A stretch of DNA of 39,694 nt from Muribaculaceae bacterium (GTDB lineage Bacteria > Bacteroidota > Bacteroidia > Bacteroidales > Muribaculaceae), in contig JAFYSL010000062.1 in NCBI GenBank assembly GCA_017559355.1, forward strand, positions 1 to 39,694. Direction: 5' to 3'. How positions within the stretch are numbered: the stretch's first letter is position 1; every line of letters begins with the position of its first letter. The position numbers and the translations under genes are program-made. The notes beneath the pieces are model-generated. The model saw only the letters and a list, made by a program, of their open reading frames with translations, was not told the origin of the DNA and did no database searches. Shown piece after piece: positions 23,278 through 31,185 of the stretch.

Positions 23278-23760
23278 TTATTGTGGATAATTGAGATTTT
23301 CTTCCTTGAGATTTTTCAACACCTCTTCAAGGTATCGTTTCGCCTCTTTGCGAGCCAAGTCGAGGTCGTTGTAAGTGTAGTTGCCACAATCACGAGCAGT
23401 TGCACCTGGGATTTCCCCCTCAAACGAAGCGATAAATTCAAATGTTTCACGCATCAACTCAGCAATGTCGCTTGAGGTATAATCGCCATTTACGAGTAGA
23501 TAGTTGCCAGTGCGACAACCCATAGGTCCCCAATATATGATGCGCTCTTTCCACTCCTTGTGATTGCGAAGATATGTAGCAGCGAGATGCTCAATAGTGT
23601 GCAATGCTGCACCATCTACAGCAGGCTCGCGATTAGGTTCGGTCATGCGAATGTCGAATGTAGTAATCACATCGCCCGAAGTAGTAGTGTCTTTGCGCGA
23701 CACAAATATGCCACGCTTCATTATAAGGTGATTTATAGTAAAACTTGCGATTTTTTCCAT
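23278..23760 (-). CDS. luxS: S-ribosylhomocysteine lyase
   Basis: 160 residues. Splits S-ribosylhomocysteine into homocysteine and DPD, the AI-2 precursor, in the activated-methyl cycle. The Fe/Zn ligands are visible: HTIEH (His54, His58) and Cys125 in ARDCGNYTY; the catalytic Cys82 sits in GPMGCRTGNYL. N-terminus and overall length are typical. It lies 10 bases downstream of mtnN, which makes its substrate, so the pair is a functional operon. Confidence 0.97.
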   Translation of the reverse strand: MEKIASFTINHLIMKRGIFVSRKDTTTSGDVITTFDIRMTEPNREPAVDGAALHTIEHLAATYLRNHKEWKERIIYWGPMGCRTGNYLLVNGDYTSSDIAELMRETFEFIASFEGEIPGATARDCGNYTYNDLDLARKEAKRYLEEVLKNLKEENLNYPQ

Positions 23761-23770
23761 GTCGTTGCGT

Positions 23771-24448
23771 TTAGAAACTTGATAACAATTGTGTCAATTT
23801 CTCAAATGTGTGTTGAGGTGCATCTTCCCAGAAATTTTCATATTGAGCAATATTATCCTCCCCTCCAGGAGTGTCGCTGATGACACGCATGCAGAAGAAC
23901 ATCACATTTTTAAGATAGCACACTTGAGCAATCGATGCCGATTCCATATCCACAGCCATCACATCGGGGTGAATTGACTTGATGCGTTCCACCTCTTCCA
24001 CCTTCGACACAAAGATATCACCCGAGCAGATAAGACCACGTTTCACCTTTTCATCTTCGAGACAAGGGAGCGCTACCAATTCGGGCACACTTGTGAAATA
24101 TCGAGGACAACCAGCCGCGTCGCCCCATTCAGTGCCAGGGCCACACCACACATCGTGATATGCAATGCGTTCGCCGATAACCACATCAAGAATTCCAGCA
24201 CCGCCACCAGCACCACCAGCCACGCCAGTGTTGATTACTAAGTCGGGGTGGAAATTTTCAATCATAGTGAGTGTACCCACAGCCGCATTCACCTTTCCAA
24301 TGCCACATTGCATCGCAGTTACCTCATGATTGTGGATTTTGCCAGTGTGAAATACTATGTCATTGATTGTTATGGTAGAGTGGTTGTCAATTAATGGTAA
24401 CAAGAGTTTTAACTCCTTGCCCATTGCCACGATAATTCCTATTTTCAT
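23771..24448 (-). CDS. mtnN: 5'-Methylthioadenosine/S-adenosylhomocysteine nucleosidase
   Basis: 225 residues. Removes adenine from S-adenosylhomocysteine and methylthioadenosine (also called Pfs). Features: MKIGIIVAMGKELKLL with the catalytic Glu12, NTGVAGGAGGG (phosphorylase-like loop), VDMESASIAQV, and the catalytic Asp in RVISDTPGGED (residue ~192). Length typical. The lipoprotein gene ends 22 bases upstream and luxS follows after 10, consistent with one transcript. Confidence 0.96.
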   Translation of the reverse strand: MKIGIIVAMGKELKLLLPLIDNHSTITINDIVFHTGKIHNHEVTAMQCGIGKVNAAVGTLTMIENFHPDLVINTGVAGGAGGGAGILDVVIGERIAYHDVWCGPGTEWGDAAGCPRYFTSVPELVALPCLEDEKVKRGLICSGDIFVSKVEEVERIKSIHPDVMAVDMESASIAQVCYLKNVMFFCMRVISDTPGGEDNIAQYENFWEDAPQHTFEKLTQLLSSF

Positions 24449-24470
24449 AATTTATAAATTGTTTAATAGT

Positions 24471-25907
24471 CTAATTCTCAATTTCTTCGTCCTCTTCCTC
24501 TGCTGGAACATATACAAATGCTCCCAAGTCGGGTTGAGTACCACGAGGCAATCCATATCGGTCAAATGTCGCTTCGGGCAACATAAAATCTGGACTACCA
24601 GCACCTATTGCTGGAGACTCATTTTTGAGACGATAGTCAAAGATATATTCATTGCGCACAGTGTAGTAAAGAGGATCTTGTCCCCATAGACAGCATATGA
24701 AGTTTTCATCATCTACACCCTCCGACTTCAATAAACAGTAGCGAAGAGTAACAGCAGTACCAGTGAGATCTCCATGCGAAATCTCTGTGCCAAGACCATA
24801 AATGATAGAATTGGTAAAATCAGCTGTCATATATGGTAATCCCGAAAGGTCGTCATACTCCTCATTGAGGTGATCAAGTTGTATTGCTGCCCCACCAAAA
24901 GCCGAGAATAGATAATAATTGGCAAAAGTACAGTGGTTAAAAATGTGGTTACCACCACGCAAAAACACCACTCCAGCAGCAGCATCGGCAATCTCACACC
25001 CTACAGCCTTCACATCGCTATGAATTGAAGCCAACGCATATTCTTGTGAGTTGCGTAATTGACAATTTATAAGCGTCAAAGCGGGATTTTCTTGCACACC
25101 TATAGAGTCGACAAATACACCCCATACCGTGTTGCGTATCGAAGTGTGTGAGAGATAATTGTTTCGACTTGTAGGAGTAAATTCCACTCCAGCCCATTGT
25201 CCCGACATGAGGTCAAACGACAAATCATTAACCACATTATCAATTCTATCGCCAGTCATATTCACAGGCTGTTCCACAGTGCCATTGCTCACAAGCGTGC
25301 CATCTACACGTAACGTAGCGTTGTTGTGGAAATATAGTGTTACACCAGGATCGAGAGTAAGCGTAACCCCCTCTTTCACTACGAGCGAGTCAAAGATTTG
25401 ATATGGTTTATTGGCAGTAAAACGAGTGTCGGTGTCAATTATCACACCATGTTTACGCTCTACATCTTGCCCCTCAGCAGTGACAACAACAGTCGAAGTT
25501 ACACCATGCACCACAAAATCAATATGTCGGTCCACTACGATGGGAGCATCACTTCCGTTTGCCTTAAGCGTAGCCTCCACAAATACATATATCGAGTCAT
25601 TTGGGCGAATTTCTACATTCTGAAACTCCTTTCCCGACATGCCATCTACATTAAAACGAAACATCTCCTCGGCATCATCGCGAAACTTTATCGAACTGAT
25701 GTTCATGACCTTGTCATGGCGATTATACACCGTAAACGAGTGAGTAGGAGTGCCCGCTTCGGTAAAAATAGGGCCCATGTTGAGAGTATCGGTTGAGAAT
25801 GTAGGTTGGTCATTTTTGTTAGTTGAGAAACCGTCCTCAATACACGACGTCAACTCCATAACAAGCATCAACCCACATATCGCAAATATTGTCTTTAATT
25901 GATTCAT
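24471..25907 (-). CDS. SPII lipoprotein with right-handed beta-helix domain
   Basis: 478 residues. Signal MNQLKTIFAICGLMLVMELT with lipobox ELTSC (Cys22). Residues ~45-130 look like an immunoglobulin/abnormal-spindle-type beta sandwich (AGTPTHSFTVYNRHD, NVEIRPNDSIYVFVEA). From ~150 there are short beta strands typical of a parallel beta-helix (LTLDPGVTLYFHNNATLRVDG, HTSIRNTVWGVFVDS), ending with a C-terminal capping region that includes GLPRGTQPDLGAFVY. It is probably anchored in the outer membrane or exposed at the surface. No catalytic site is recognised; a structural, adhesive or glycan-binding role is possible. Confidence 0.85.
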   Translation of the reverse strand: MNQLKTIFAICGLMLVMELTSCIEDGFSTNKNDQPTFSTDTLNMGPIFTEAGTPTHSFTVYNRHDKVMNISSIKFRDDAEEMFRFNVDGMSGKEFQNVEIRPNDSIYVFVEATLKANGSDAPIVVDRHIDFVVHGVTSTVVVTAEGQDVERKHGVIIDTDTRFTANKPYQIFDSLVVKEGVTLTLDPGVTLYFHNNATLRVDGTLVSNGTVEQPVNMTGDRIDNVVNDLSFDLMSGQWAGVEFTPTSRNNYLSHTSIRNTVWGVFVDSIGVQENPALTLINCQLRNSQEYALASIHSDVKAVGCEIADAAAGVVFLRGGNHIFNHCTFANYYLFSAFGGAAIQLDHLNEEYDDLSGLPYMTADFTNSIIYGLGTEISHGDLTGTAVTLRYCLLKSEGVDDENFICCLWGQDPLYYTVRNEYIFDYRLKNESPAIGAGSPDFMLPEATFDRYGLPRGTQPDLGAFVYVPAEEEDEEIEN

Positions 25908-25998
25908 TGCTAAATATCTATTCTGTCTAAAATATAAACGATTTTACCGCAGTTATATTGTTTTTAGCTATTATTAGTTGCGCTAAGACTTAAACAAC

Positions 25999-26025
25999 AA
26001 AAACCTCGACAATTGTCGAGGTTTT
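25999..26025 (-). terminator. Terminator of tRNA transcript
   Basis: Perfect 7-bp stem CCTCGAC / GTCGAGG with an AATT loop; flanking A and T runs extend pairing. On the minus strand it is followed by TTTTTGTTGTTT, just after tRNA-Gly. Confidence 0.9.
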
Positions 26026-26032
26026 CTTTTGA

Positions 26033-26104
26033 GCGGAAGACGGGGCTCAAACCCGCGACCCTCAGCTTGGAAGGCTGATGCTCTATCGACTGAGCTACTT
26101 CCGC
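26033..26104 (-). tRNA. tRNA-Gly (anticodon TCC)
   Basis: Reads on the minus strand GCGGAAGTAGCTCAG to CTTCCGC with a perfect 7-bp acceptor stem, a D-stem GCTC/GAGC and the anticodon loop CTTCCAA (anticodon at 26069-26071). The T-loop is TTTGAGC rather than TTCGANNC, with a G-T pair in the T-stem. CCA is not encoded. Confidence 0.95.
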
Positions 26105-26128
26105 AACATTATGAAAAAATTATTTTGT

Positions 26129-26210
26129 GGGCGAAGATGGATTCGAACCACCGAAGGTATAAACCAGCAGATTTACAGTCTGCCCCATTTGGCCACTCTG
26201 GTATTCGCCC
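26129..26210 (-). tRNA. tRNA-Tyr (anticodon GTA)
   Basis: Minus strand GGGCGAATACCAGAG to TTCGCCC, 82 nt with a long variable arm typical of tRNA-Tyr. Anticodon loop CTGTAAA (anticodon at 26174-26176); T-loop GGTTCGAATCC. CCA is not encoded. Upstream member of a two-tRNA transcript with tRNA-Gly 24 bases downstream. Confidence 0.97.
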
Positions 26211-26222
26211 AAAAACCGACTG

Positions 26223-26230
26223 CAAAGATA
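26223..26230 (-). promoter_or_regulatory. -7 promoter element for tRNA transcript
   Basis: Minus strand TATCTTTG, an exact TAnnTTTG match, 12 bases before tRNA-Tyr. A CTTG at plus 26251-26254 sits near -33. The element straddles the end of ribH, so ribH and the tRNAs are separable units. Confidence 0.7.
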
Positions 26231-26231
26231 A

Positions 26232-26723
26232 TCAAAGTTCCTTAACTTTGCAAGCGAAATCGTGCATTTTAATTGCAGCTTCGGCAGCTTCTTCACCTTT
26301 ATTGCCGAGTGCACCTCCACAACGATCAAGCGCATCTTGTTCGCAATCAACGGTTAACACGCCAAAGATTACTGGAATATCGCAGTCGGCATTAAGCGCT
26401 GTGATACCTTGAGTAACGCTTTGACACACATAGTCAAAGTGTGGTGTGCCACCACGAATCACGCACCCAAACACGATGATTGCATCGTAGAGCGACGATT
26501 CGATAAGTTGTGATGCTGCAAATGTGAGTTCTACTGCTCCAGGCACATGATACACATCAACATCTTCATCGGCAAATCCTTGCGATTTGAATACCTTCAA
26601 CGCACCATCGGTGAGAGCACCAGTGATATGAGCGTTCCATTCAGCTGCTACGATAGCTACTCGCATATTTTCTACTTTGGGAATTGCTCCTTGAGGAGCG
26701 CTGTGTGAAAGATTTGTTGCCAT
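26232..26723 (-). CDS. ribH: 6,7-Dimethyl-8-ribityllumazine synthase
   Basis: 163 residues. Penultimate step of riboflavin synthesis: condenses an aminopyrimidine with dihydroxybutanone phosphate in an icosahedral or decameric complex. Features: VAIVAAEWNAHIT (substrate-binding aromatic W), VPGAVELTFAA, IVFGCVIRGGTPHFDYVC with the catalytic His, PVIFGVLTVDCEQDALDR and C-terminal NKGEEAAEAAI. Length is normal. It is preceded at 34 bases by a TPR protein gene on the same strand. Confidence 0.97.
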   Translation of the reverse strand: MATNLSHSAPQGAIPKVENMRVAIVAAEWNAHITGALTDGALKVFKSQGFADEDVDVYHVPGAVELTFAASQLIESSLYDAIIVFGCVIRGGTPHFDYVCQSVTQGITALNADCDIPVIFGVLTVDCEQDALDRCGGALGNKGEEAAEAAIKMHDFACKVKEL

Positions 26724-26757
26724 AAAAATGAGTTATTTTATGAGTAGATTTAATTAT

Positions 26758-27768
26758 TTACTTTGGAAACATTTTATGCCACAACCCCAGTATGTCAAGA
26801 CTGTTGTTATTGGCGTTAAGAAGAATCTCCACTATCTGTTTATGCTCGTCAGTGGCTTCGAGTTTAGTCGCTTTGTGTAGCATTGTATTGAGCAGATGCA
26901 CACCCTTGTCGCGAGTATTTTTTGTTTGTATCAATGCTTCGCCAAGCGATATTGATAATCTCAACTGTTGCAACGAAAAAGTATCCTCAATACGAGTTAG
27001 ATACTTCAATGCTCGAGTATAAAAGTGTATCGCCTCACGATGTCTATTCATTTGTGAAAGCGTATTACCTACATTTTCCAACGAATCAATTAAGCGAGTA
27101 GTCGCTTCCACGATGCCATTATTCACCTCGGCAAGATATGTTGAGGTTTCAACCTCATAGGTAGCAAGCAAATTTGCTTGATCCACACGCGAACGATATA
27201 TCGTTGTTGACGCATTAAGTGCCGTGAGTTGTGCCGTACTATAACGATTGGGATTGAGTTTTACCAATCTCTCAAGCAGTTTTACCGACTTTAATATCTC
27301 GCGTTCAGCTTGTTTATACTCCTTTGTTTCGCAATGAATCTGAGCAAGATCGTAGAGCGAAATAGCCAATAGACACATATATCCTTCATCTTTGCGACGC
27401 GAGTTTTGTACGAGCAACGACAATGCGTTAGCTGCGATACTCATAGCAGCAGTAATTTTTTCATCTTCGATTAAAGCTGCAACTCGAGTGAGTTTGATGG
27501 CGATATGCACATCGGTTACATTATCATTATCAAGACGAGTAAACATCGTATCAAGCCATTGCAAATGAGCTAGAGCCTTGCTGATGTTATTCTCGCTAAT
27601 CATATGAGTAGTTACAACTCTCAGAGTATCTATTACGGTCAATAGTGGGGCATTAGCTAATCCATGGCGTAGAGCAAAAATCGACGAACCCGCCTTAAAC
27701 TCCTCAAATTGATTGAGCGAATGCGAGTTTGTTACCTTTATAAATAGTGTGTCAAGCGACGATTTCAT
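26758..27768 (-). CDS. Tetratricopeptide-repeat-like hypothetical protein
   Basis: 336 residues, all helical with no signal peptide. Pairs of ~17-residue helices resemble degenerate TPR units, clearest at HIAIKLTRVAALIEDEKITA, LLAISLYDLAQIHCETKEYK and LENVGNTLSQMNRHREAIHF then YTRALKYLTRIEDTF (about residues 235-265). Such proteins usually mediate protein-protein contacts. It may be co-transcribed with ribH 34 bases downstream. Function not known. Confidence 0.8.
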   Translation of the reverse strand: MKSSLDTLFIKVTNSHSLNQFEEFKAGSSIFALRHGLANAPLLTVIDTLRVVTTHMISENNISKALAHLQWLDTMFTRLDNDNVTDVHIAIKLTRVAALIEDEKITAAMSIAANALSLLVQNSRRKDEGYMCLLAISLYDLAQIHCETKEYKQAEREILKSVKLLERLVKLNPNRYSTAQLTALNASTTIYRSRVDQANLLATYEVETSTYLAEVNNGIVEATTRLIDSLENVGNTLSQMNRHREAIHFYTRALKYLTRIEDTFSLQQLRLSISLGEALIQTKNTRDKGVHLLNTMLHKATKLEATDEHKQIVEILLNANNNSLDILGLWHKMFPK

Positions 27769-27808
27769 TCTCTAACCTGCAATAGTTGATATAATCAATA
27801 ATCTCCTA

Positions 27809-27816
27809 CAAAGTTA
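27809..27816 (-). promoter_or_regulatory. -7 promoter element for TPR gene
   Basis: Minus strand TAACTTTG, an exact TAnnTTTG match, 40 bases before the ATG at 27768. No TTTG at -33. Confidence 0.55.
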
Positions 27817-27876
27817 CTGCTTTTTGCGTGGATTCTATTCCCAAAAAGGGATTTTTTCAAAACGACAGATGCTCCG

Positions 27877-28365
27877 TTATCCGTTTGACTCAACGCGCAA
27901 ATCACGTTCTTCAAAGGCACAAATTGCGTTTATCCATTTCGCATCTATCTCAGCACTTTGCGCTGTTGTGGGGTCGAAACCTGCCATAACAGTAGTGCCA
28001 ACGCATTTTACATCGCCAGTCTCGGTGTTGATAATGCGTTGCTCCAATTTTAAGCTACGTTGCGAGATTGAAGTAATAGAGGTAAGCACTGCGATAGGCT
28101 CGTTGAAATATCCAGGAGAGTAGAAGTTGCAGTTAACGTTGACAACAACAGCATTGATAAATTTCCAATTAATTAAGTCGGCTTTTACCGAGTTGAAATA
28201 AGAGGTTTTCCCCAAATCCATATATTCGAGAAACGAGTTGTTGTTGATGTGTCCTATCATGTCAACATCATTAAAGCGCAACTGTATAGGAGTAATGTGT
28301 CGGAATGGCTGTGTAGCTTCGGGCACACGTGGATTATTTGAAGCTGGATATTCTATTGGAGTCAT
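27877..28365 (-). CDS. Hotdog-fold acyl-CoA thioesterase (4HBT family)
   Basis: 162 residues. The YbgC/4HBT signature RFNDVDMIGHINNNSFLEYM places the catalytic Asp and the hotdog helix start at about residues 30-50; strands VVVNVNCNFYSPG and LTSITSISQRSLKLEQRI follow. These enzymes hydrolyse acyl-CoA thioesters in the cytoplasm; chain specificity cannot be read here. It is the last gene of the recF-DUF721-thioesterase unit, 5 bases after DUF721. Confidence 0.9.
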   Translation of the reverse strand: MTPIEYPASNNPRVPEATQPFRHITPIQLRFNDVDMIGHINNNSFLEYMDLGKTSYFNSVKADLINWKFINAVVVNVNCNFYSPGYFNEPIAVLTSITSISQRSLKLEQRIINTETGDVKCVGTTVMAGFDPTTAQSAEIDAKWINAICAFEERDLRVESNG

Positions 28366-28370
28366 TATTG

Positions 28371-28661
28371 TTAGTGAAAAATTATGTTTGTAATTACGTT
28401 ACGCCCAGCCGCCTTATTAAGTTCTTCAACAAGACGTGTGCGATGAAATTGTAACTCATTTTTTAGCGCAGCCGACGACAAATACACATGCAACACACCA
28501 TTCTCAACATATCGGCGAGTGGTGTATCGATTAATGCTTTGTCCCATCACTTCGGGCCACAAATAGCAGAGTTTTTGTTCGTCAAAAGATGTGGAAATCC
28601 CACTATCATTGATTGCGGCATCTATGATATCTTTAATGCATTTTGCTTCGGTGCGTTTCAT
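28371..28661 (-). CDS. DUF721 (DciA-like) protein
   Basis: 96 residues. The DUF721 pattern is seen in LCYLWPEVMGQSINRYTTRR, then VLHVYLSSAALKNELQFHRT and a terminal amphipathic helix plus NVITNIIFH. DUF721 includes DciA, a helicase-loading protein in bacteria lacking DnaC. Its start overlaps the recF stop by four bases, and the recF-DUF721 pairing is conserved in many bacteria, supporting a replication/repair link. Confidence 0.9.
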   Translation of the reverse strand: MKRTEAKCIKDIIDAAINDSGISTSFDEQKLCYLWPEVMGQSINRYTTRRYVENGVLHVYLSSAALKNELQFHRTRLVEELNKAAGRNVITNIIFH

Positions 28662-29770
28662 TGTTGTGTTGAATTAAGAGGGGTAAAATTACCACCCGAC
28701 ACCTCCCAAATGCGATAGTCGCCCGAGGTGCGAGCTATTATATTATCAAGATGAGTGCGATTAGTGTCAGTAATAAAAATCTGACCAAAAGTATCACACA
28801 TCACAATCTCCATGATGCGTTCTACGCGAGTAGCATCAAGTTTGTCAAATATATCATCAAGTAAAAGCAATGGTTTGAGCGATGTAGCCTCACTCAATAA
28901 CTCATATTGAGCCAAACGTAGAGCAATAGTAAATGTCTTGCATTGACCTTGCGAACCAGTTTTTCTCACAGGCATACCCGATACATTCATCTCAATATCA
29001 TCGCGATGAATCCCCACCGAAGTGTGGCGCACGATCTCATCATGTCGACGACAACCATCAAAAAGTTTTTCGAGTGTAGCATTAGGGTCATTGAGTTGAC
29101 TTTGGTATATGAGTTCCACCTGTTCGCCATCGCCAGCAATAGTGTTGTAGTAGCGATTAAAAATTACCGACAGTTTGTCAATCCACATCTTGCGTTGACG
29201 ATTGATATATTCGGCACTCATAGCCATTGCAAACTCGATAGCCATATAGAGATTATGGTCAACACAACCATCGCGCAACAACTTATTACGTTGCTCAAGC
29301 GATTTGTTATATCTTATCAATTGATCAAGGTAATTATGGTCGCTTTGTGAGATAATCATGTCGATAAATCGGCGACGCTCATCGCTATTGCCACGTATTA
29401 AGTCAATGTCATTGGGAGCGATGATAACAAGGGGAAATAACCCTATATGTTGGCTCAATCGTTGATACTCTTTGCCCTTGCGTTTTAGTGATTTTCGTTT
29501 GTTGCGACTCATACCGAGTGACAATTCTTCCTCCACATTACGACGCAAATATGAGGCATTGACGATACAAAAATCCTCATCGCGTTTGAGTAACATAGAG
29601 TCGTTGACGCCATTAAAACTCTTGCAAAAACTCAAATAGTATATAGCGTCAAGCAGATTACTTTTTCCCATACCATTATTGCCCAAAAGACAGTTGGCCT
29701 TTGGTGAAAACTCCAATCGCGCCTGAGCGATATTCTTAAAATTATCAATTGCGAGTCGCTGTAAAATCAT
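28658..29770 (-). CDS. recF: DNA replication and repair protein RecF
   Basis: 370 residues from the ATG at 29770. SMC-like ABC ATPase that loads RecA at gaps through RecOR. Walker A GNNGMGKSNLLDAI (residues ~30-43); the family start RLAIDNFKNIAQARLEF; Q-loop/arm LRGNSDERRRFIDMIISQSD; ABC signature KTGSQGQCKTFTIALRLAQ; Walker B LKPLLLLDDIFDKLD; His-loop QIFITDTNRTHL. The upstream TTG at 29785 overlaps the -7 element and is rejected. The -7 ends only four bases before the ATG, so the mRNA may be almost leaderless. DUF721 overlaps its end by four bases. Confidence 0.96.
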   Translation of the reverse strand: MILQRLAIDNFKNIAQARLEFSPKANCLLGNNGMGKSNLLDAIYYLSFCKSFNGVNDSMLLKRDEDFCIVNASYLRRNVEEELSLGMSRNKRKSLKRKGKEYQRLSQHIGLFPLVIIAPNDIDLIRGNSDERRRFIDMIISQSDHNYLDQLIRYNKSLEQRNKLLRDGCVDHNLYMAIEFAMAMSAEYINRQRKMWIDKLSVIFNRYYNTIAGDGEQVELIYQSQLNDPNATLEKLFDGCRRHDEIVRHTSVGIHRDDIEMNVSGMPVRKTGSQGQCKTFTIALRLAQYELLSEATSLKPLLLLDDIFDKLDATRVERIMEIVMCDTFGQIFITDTNRTHLDNIIARTSGDYRIWEVSGGNFTPLNSTQQ

Positions 29771-29774
29771 ATCA

Positions 29775-29782
29775 CAAAGGTA
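29775..29782 (-). promoter_or_regulatory. -7 promoter element adjoining recF start
   Basis: Minus strand TACCTTTG, an exact TAnnTTTG match, separated from the recF ATG by TGAT only. Confidence 0.6.
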
Positions 29783-29806
29783 CAAATTATTTCTGTCTAA
29801 ATAGGG

Positions 29807-30451
29807 TTACTCCTTTAACTTTTGCAGAATATATTCGCGTATTTGCTCTTTGGTTATATTGTATTTTGGTTCTAGAGTCGCAAAGTTCCCATCGGGAATA
29901 AACTGTCCTCCAAGTAGCATTGCTATTATGTTTTTAGATGAAAGTCTATGGCGAGAGTAGGATAGGGCTTTTTCTATTCCATTGTGAATAGAATATCCCT
30001 CTTTGATAATGCTATAAATATCGTAATAGTCACGAAATTTCATTCGGCGCAACATAACCTCCATCTTCATCGCCATAATAGCATCAATATCTGCTAATCT
30101 AATGTTGCCAAGATAATCAATAGTTGAGGATATAGGAGAATGATTATCGCTTACGAAAAAAGAAAACTTTACTCCCTTAACGAGAAATTCAACTTGGTCG
30201 AATCCAAGCATATTAAAGTTTTCTATCTCTCCAATTTTTTCGGTTAATTCTTTCTCTATAATATTCCACTTGACTTCAGGCTTTTCATTCTTGGAGATAC
30301 GCCACATCATAAAATCTAAATCTTCACTTTTGCGATGCCCTATTTGCATGGCAAGAGCAGTGCCACCACACAATACATATGGTTTGATACATTCTAATTG
30401 GGCTACTTTTTCAATAATGGCATCTATTTTAGAAGTTAATCCCTGACGCAT
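29807..30451 (-). CDS. AbiEii/AbiGii-family nucleotidyltransferase toxin
   Basis: 214 residues. Nucleotidyltransferase core: PYVLCGGTALAMQIGHRKSEDLDFMM (residues ~20-47: GG-T-A-L and the D-x-D metal site), followed by ADIDAIMAMKMEVMLRRMKFRDYYDIYSI, the family's K..M...R...RD..DI motif. AbiEii-type toxins modify tRNA or nucleotides and belong to type IV-like toxin-antitoxin/abortive-infection systems. The start overlaps the antitoxin gene by 23 bases, so translation is likely coupled. Confidence 0.87.
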   Translation of the reverse strand: MRQGLTSKIDAIIEKVAQLECIKPYVLCGGTALAMQIGHRKSEDLDFMMWRISKNEKPEVKWNIIEKELTEKIGEIENFNMLGFDQVEFLVKGVKFSFFVSDNHSPISSTIDYLGNIRLADIDAIMAMKMEVMLRRMKFRDYYDIYSIIKEGYSIHNGIEKALSYSRHRLSSKNIIAMLLGGQFIPDGNFATLEPKYNITKEQIREYILQKLKE

Positions 30452-31016
30452 AAGATGATTCTTTTAAGATTTTGTTGATATGTTGTTTTTCGGCTTTTGC
30501 CAAATATTTTTCAGGCTCTTTGATGCCAAAATAATACATCGCAATCATAATGTTGAGGCGTTGCATATATTCCCCTTGTATGGCCATTTTATTTCGCCAT
30601 ACTTGTTGGATGTGTTTGCGTGGATAGATTTCAAACATCAAATCGATGTCATCGATATCCAATGCAGTAAAACATTTTTCAATTAACTCTTCATCGGGGA
30701 TTGCATCAAATGATTTTACATCATACGACCAAAAAGCATTTTTAGCAACTAATTGCTCGCAAAGATGATTGCGAATAGATTGTTTGCGCTCTTTAATAGC
30801 TTGTACGGCTTGTATTTTTAGAAGCTCGCCTTCGGGTAATGAAAAATATGATTCTAATTTCATTGCGAGTTGAAGCGACATTTCGCGTTTGCCACTAATA
30901 ATACAACTTAATAATTGGCGAGGTACATTTACTTCTCGTGCTAATTCAGCTTGAGAAATAGGTGTATTAGCCATTAGTGAATTAATGTACTGCCCTATAT
31001 TGAAGTGTTTTGTCAT
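30429..31016 (-). CDS. XRE-type antitoxin/regulator with C-terminal toxin-pair domain
   Basis: 195 residues. Helix-turn-helix at about residues 18-55 (ISQAELAREVNVPRQLLSCI then SGKREMSLQLAMKLESYF). The C-terminal part (about 105-180: IPDEELIEKCFTALDIDDID, then IYPRKHIQQVWRNKMAIQG) resembles a domain often found in antitoxins beside AbiEii-like toxins in Bacteroidetes (DUF6922 type); that assignment is from memory. Unlike classical AbiEi, it has an XRE rather than a winged-helix domain at the N-terminus. It probably binds the palindrome in its own promoter. Confidence 0.85.
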   Translation of the reverse strand: MTKHFNIGQYINSLMANTPISQAELAREVNVPRQLLSCIISGKREMSLQLAMKLESYFSLPEGELLKIQAVQAIKERKQSIRNHLCEQLVAKNAFWSYDVKSFDAIPDEELIEKCFTALDIDDIDLMFEIYPRKHIQQVWRNKMAIQGEYMQRLNIMIAMYYFGIKEPEKYLAKAEKQHINKILKESSYASGINF

Positions 31017-31027
31017 ATAATGCTGTC

Positions 31028-31039
31028 AACAAATTTGTT
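31028..31039. promoter_or_regulatory. Palindromic operator candidate
   Basis: AACAAATTTGTT is a perfect 12-bp palindrome between the -7 element and the antitoxin start; ACAAAT recurs next to it at 31041-31046. This is a typical place for an autoregulating HTH antitoxin. Confidence 0.6.
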
Positions 31040-31041
31040 TA

Positions 31042-31072
31042 CAAATGTAGTTTGCTTTTTTCTTATAACAAA
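31042..31072 (-). promoter_or_regulatory. Full Bacteroidetes promoter of the toxin-antitoxin operon
   Basis: Minus strand TTTG (31072-31069), 19-base spacer, TACATTTG (31049-31042). Both elements match the TTTG-N19-TAnnTTTG consensus exactly. Confidence 0.85.
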
Positions 31073-31131
31073 GAGTTTTATTAAGTTTTTTCTTTTAATT
31101 GTTCAAATTAATTATTTTTCAGAATAAAAAA

Positions 31132-31163
31132 CAACTGGATATTTCCATTGAAATATCCAGTTG
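31132..31163 (-). terminator. Terminator of the efflux-lpxA operon
   Basis: 14-bp perfect stem CAACTGGATATTTC / GAAATATCCAGTTG with a 4-base loop; on the minus strand followed by TTTTTTATTC. It starts 23 bases after the lpxA stop. Confidence 0.93.
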
Positions 31164-31185
31164 AGAGAATATCGACTATTTTAGA

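Noticed and set aside
23278-24448. Interpretation of luxS/mtnN as a dedicated quorum-sensing locus
   Set aside because: No AI-2 receptor or transporter is adjacent; the pair is explained by S-adenosylhomocysteine recycling.
27842-27855. Short CCC-A5-GGG hairpin followed by T-run near the TPR/thioesterase gap
   Set aside because: The T-run is on the plus strand while both flanking genes run on the minus strand, and the stem is only 3-4 bp.
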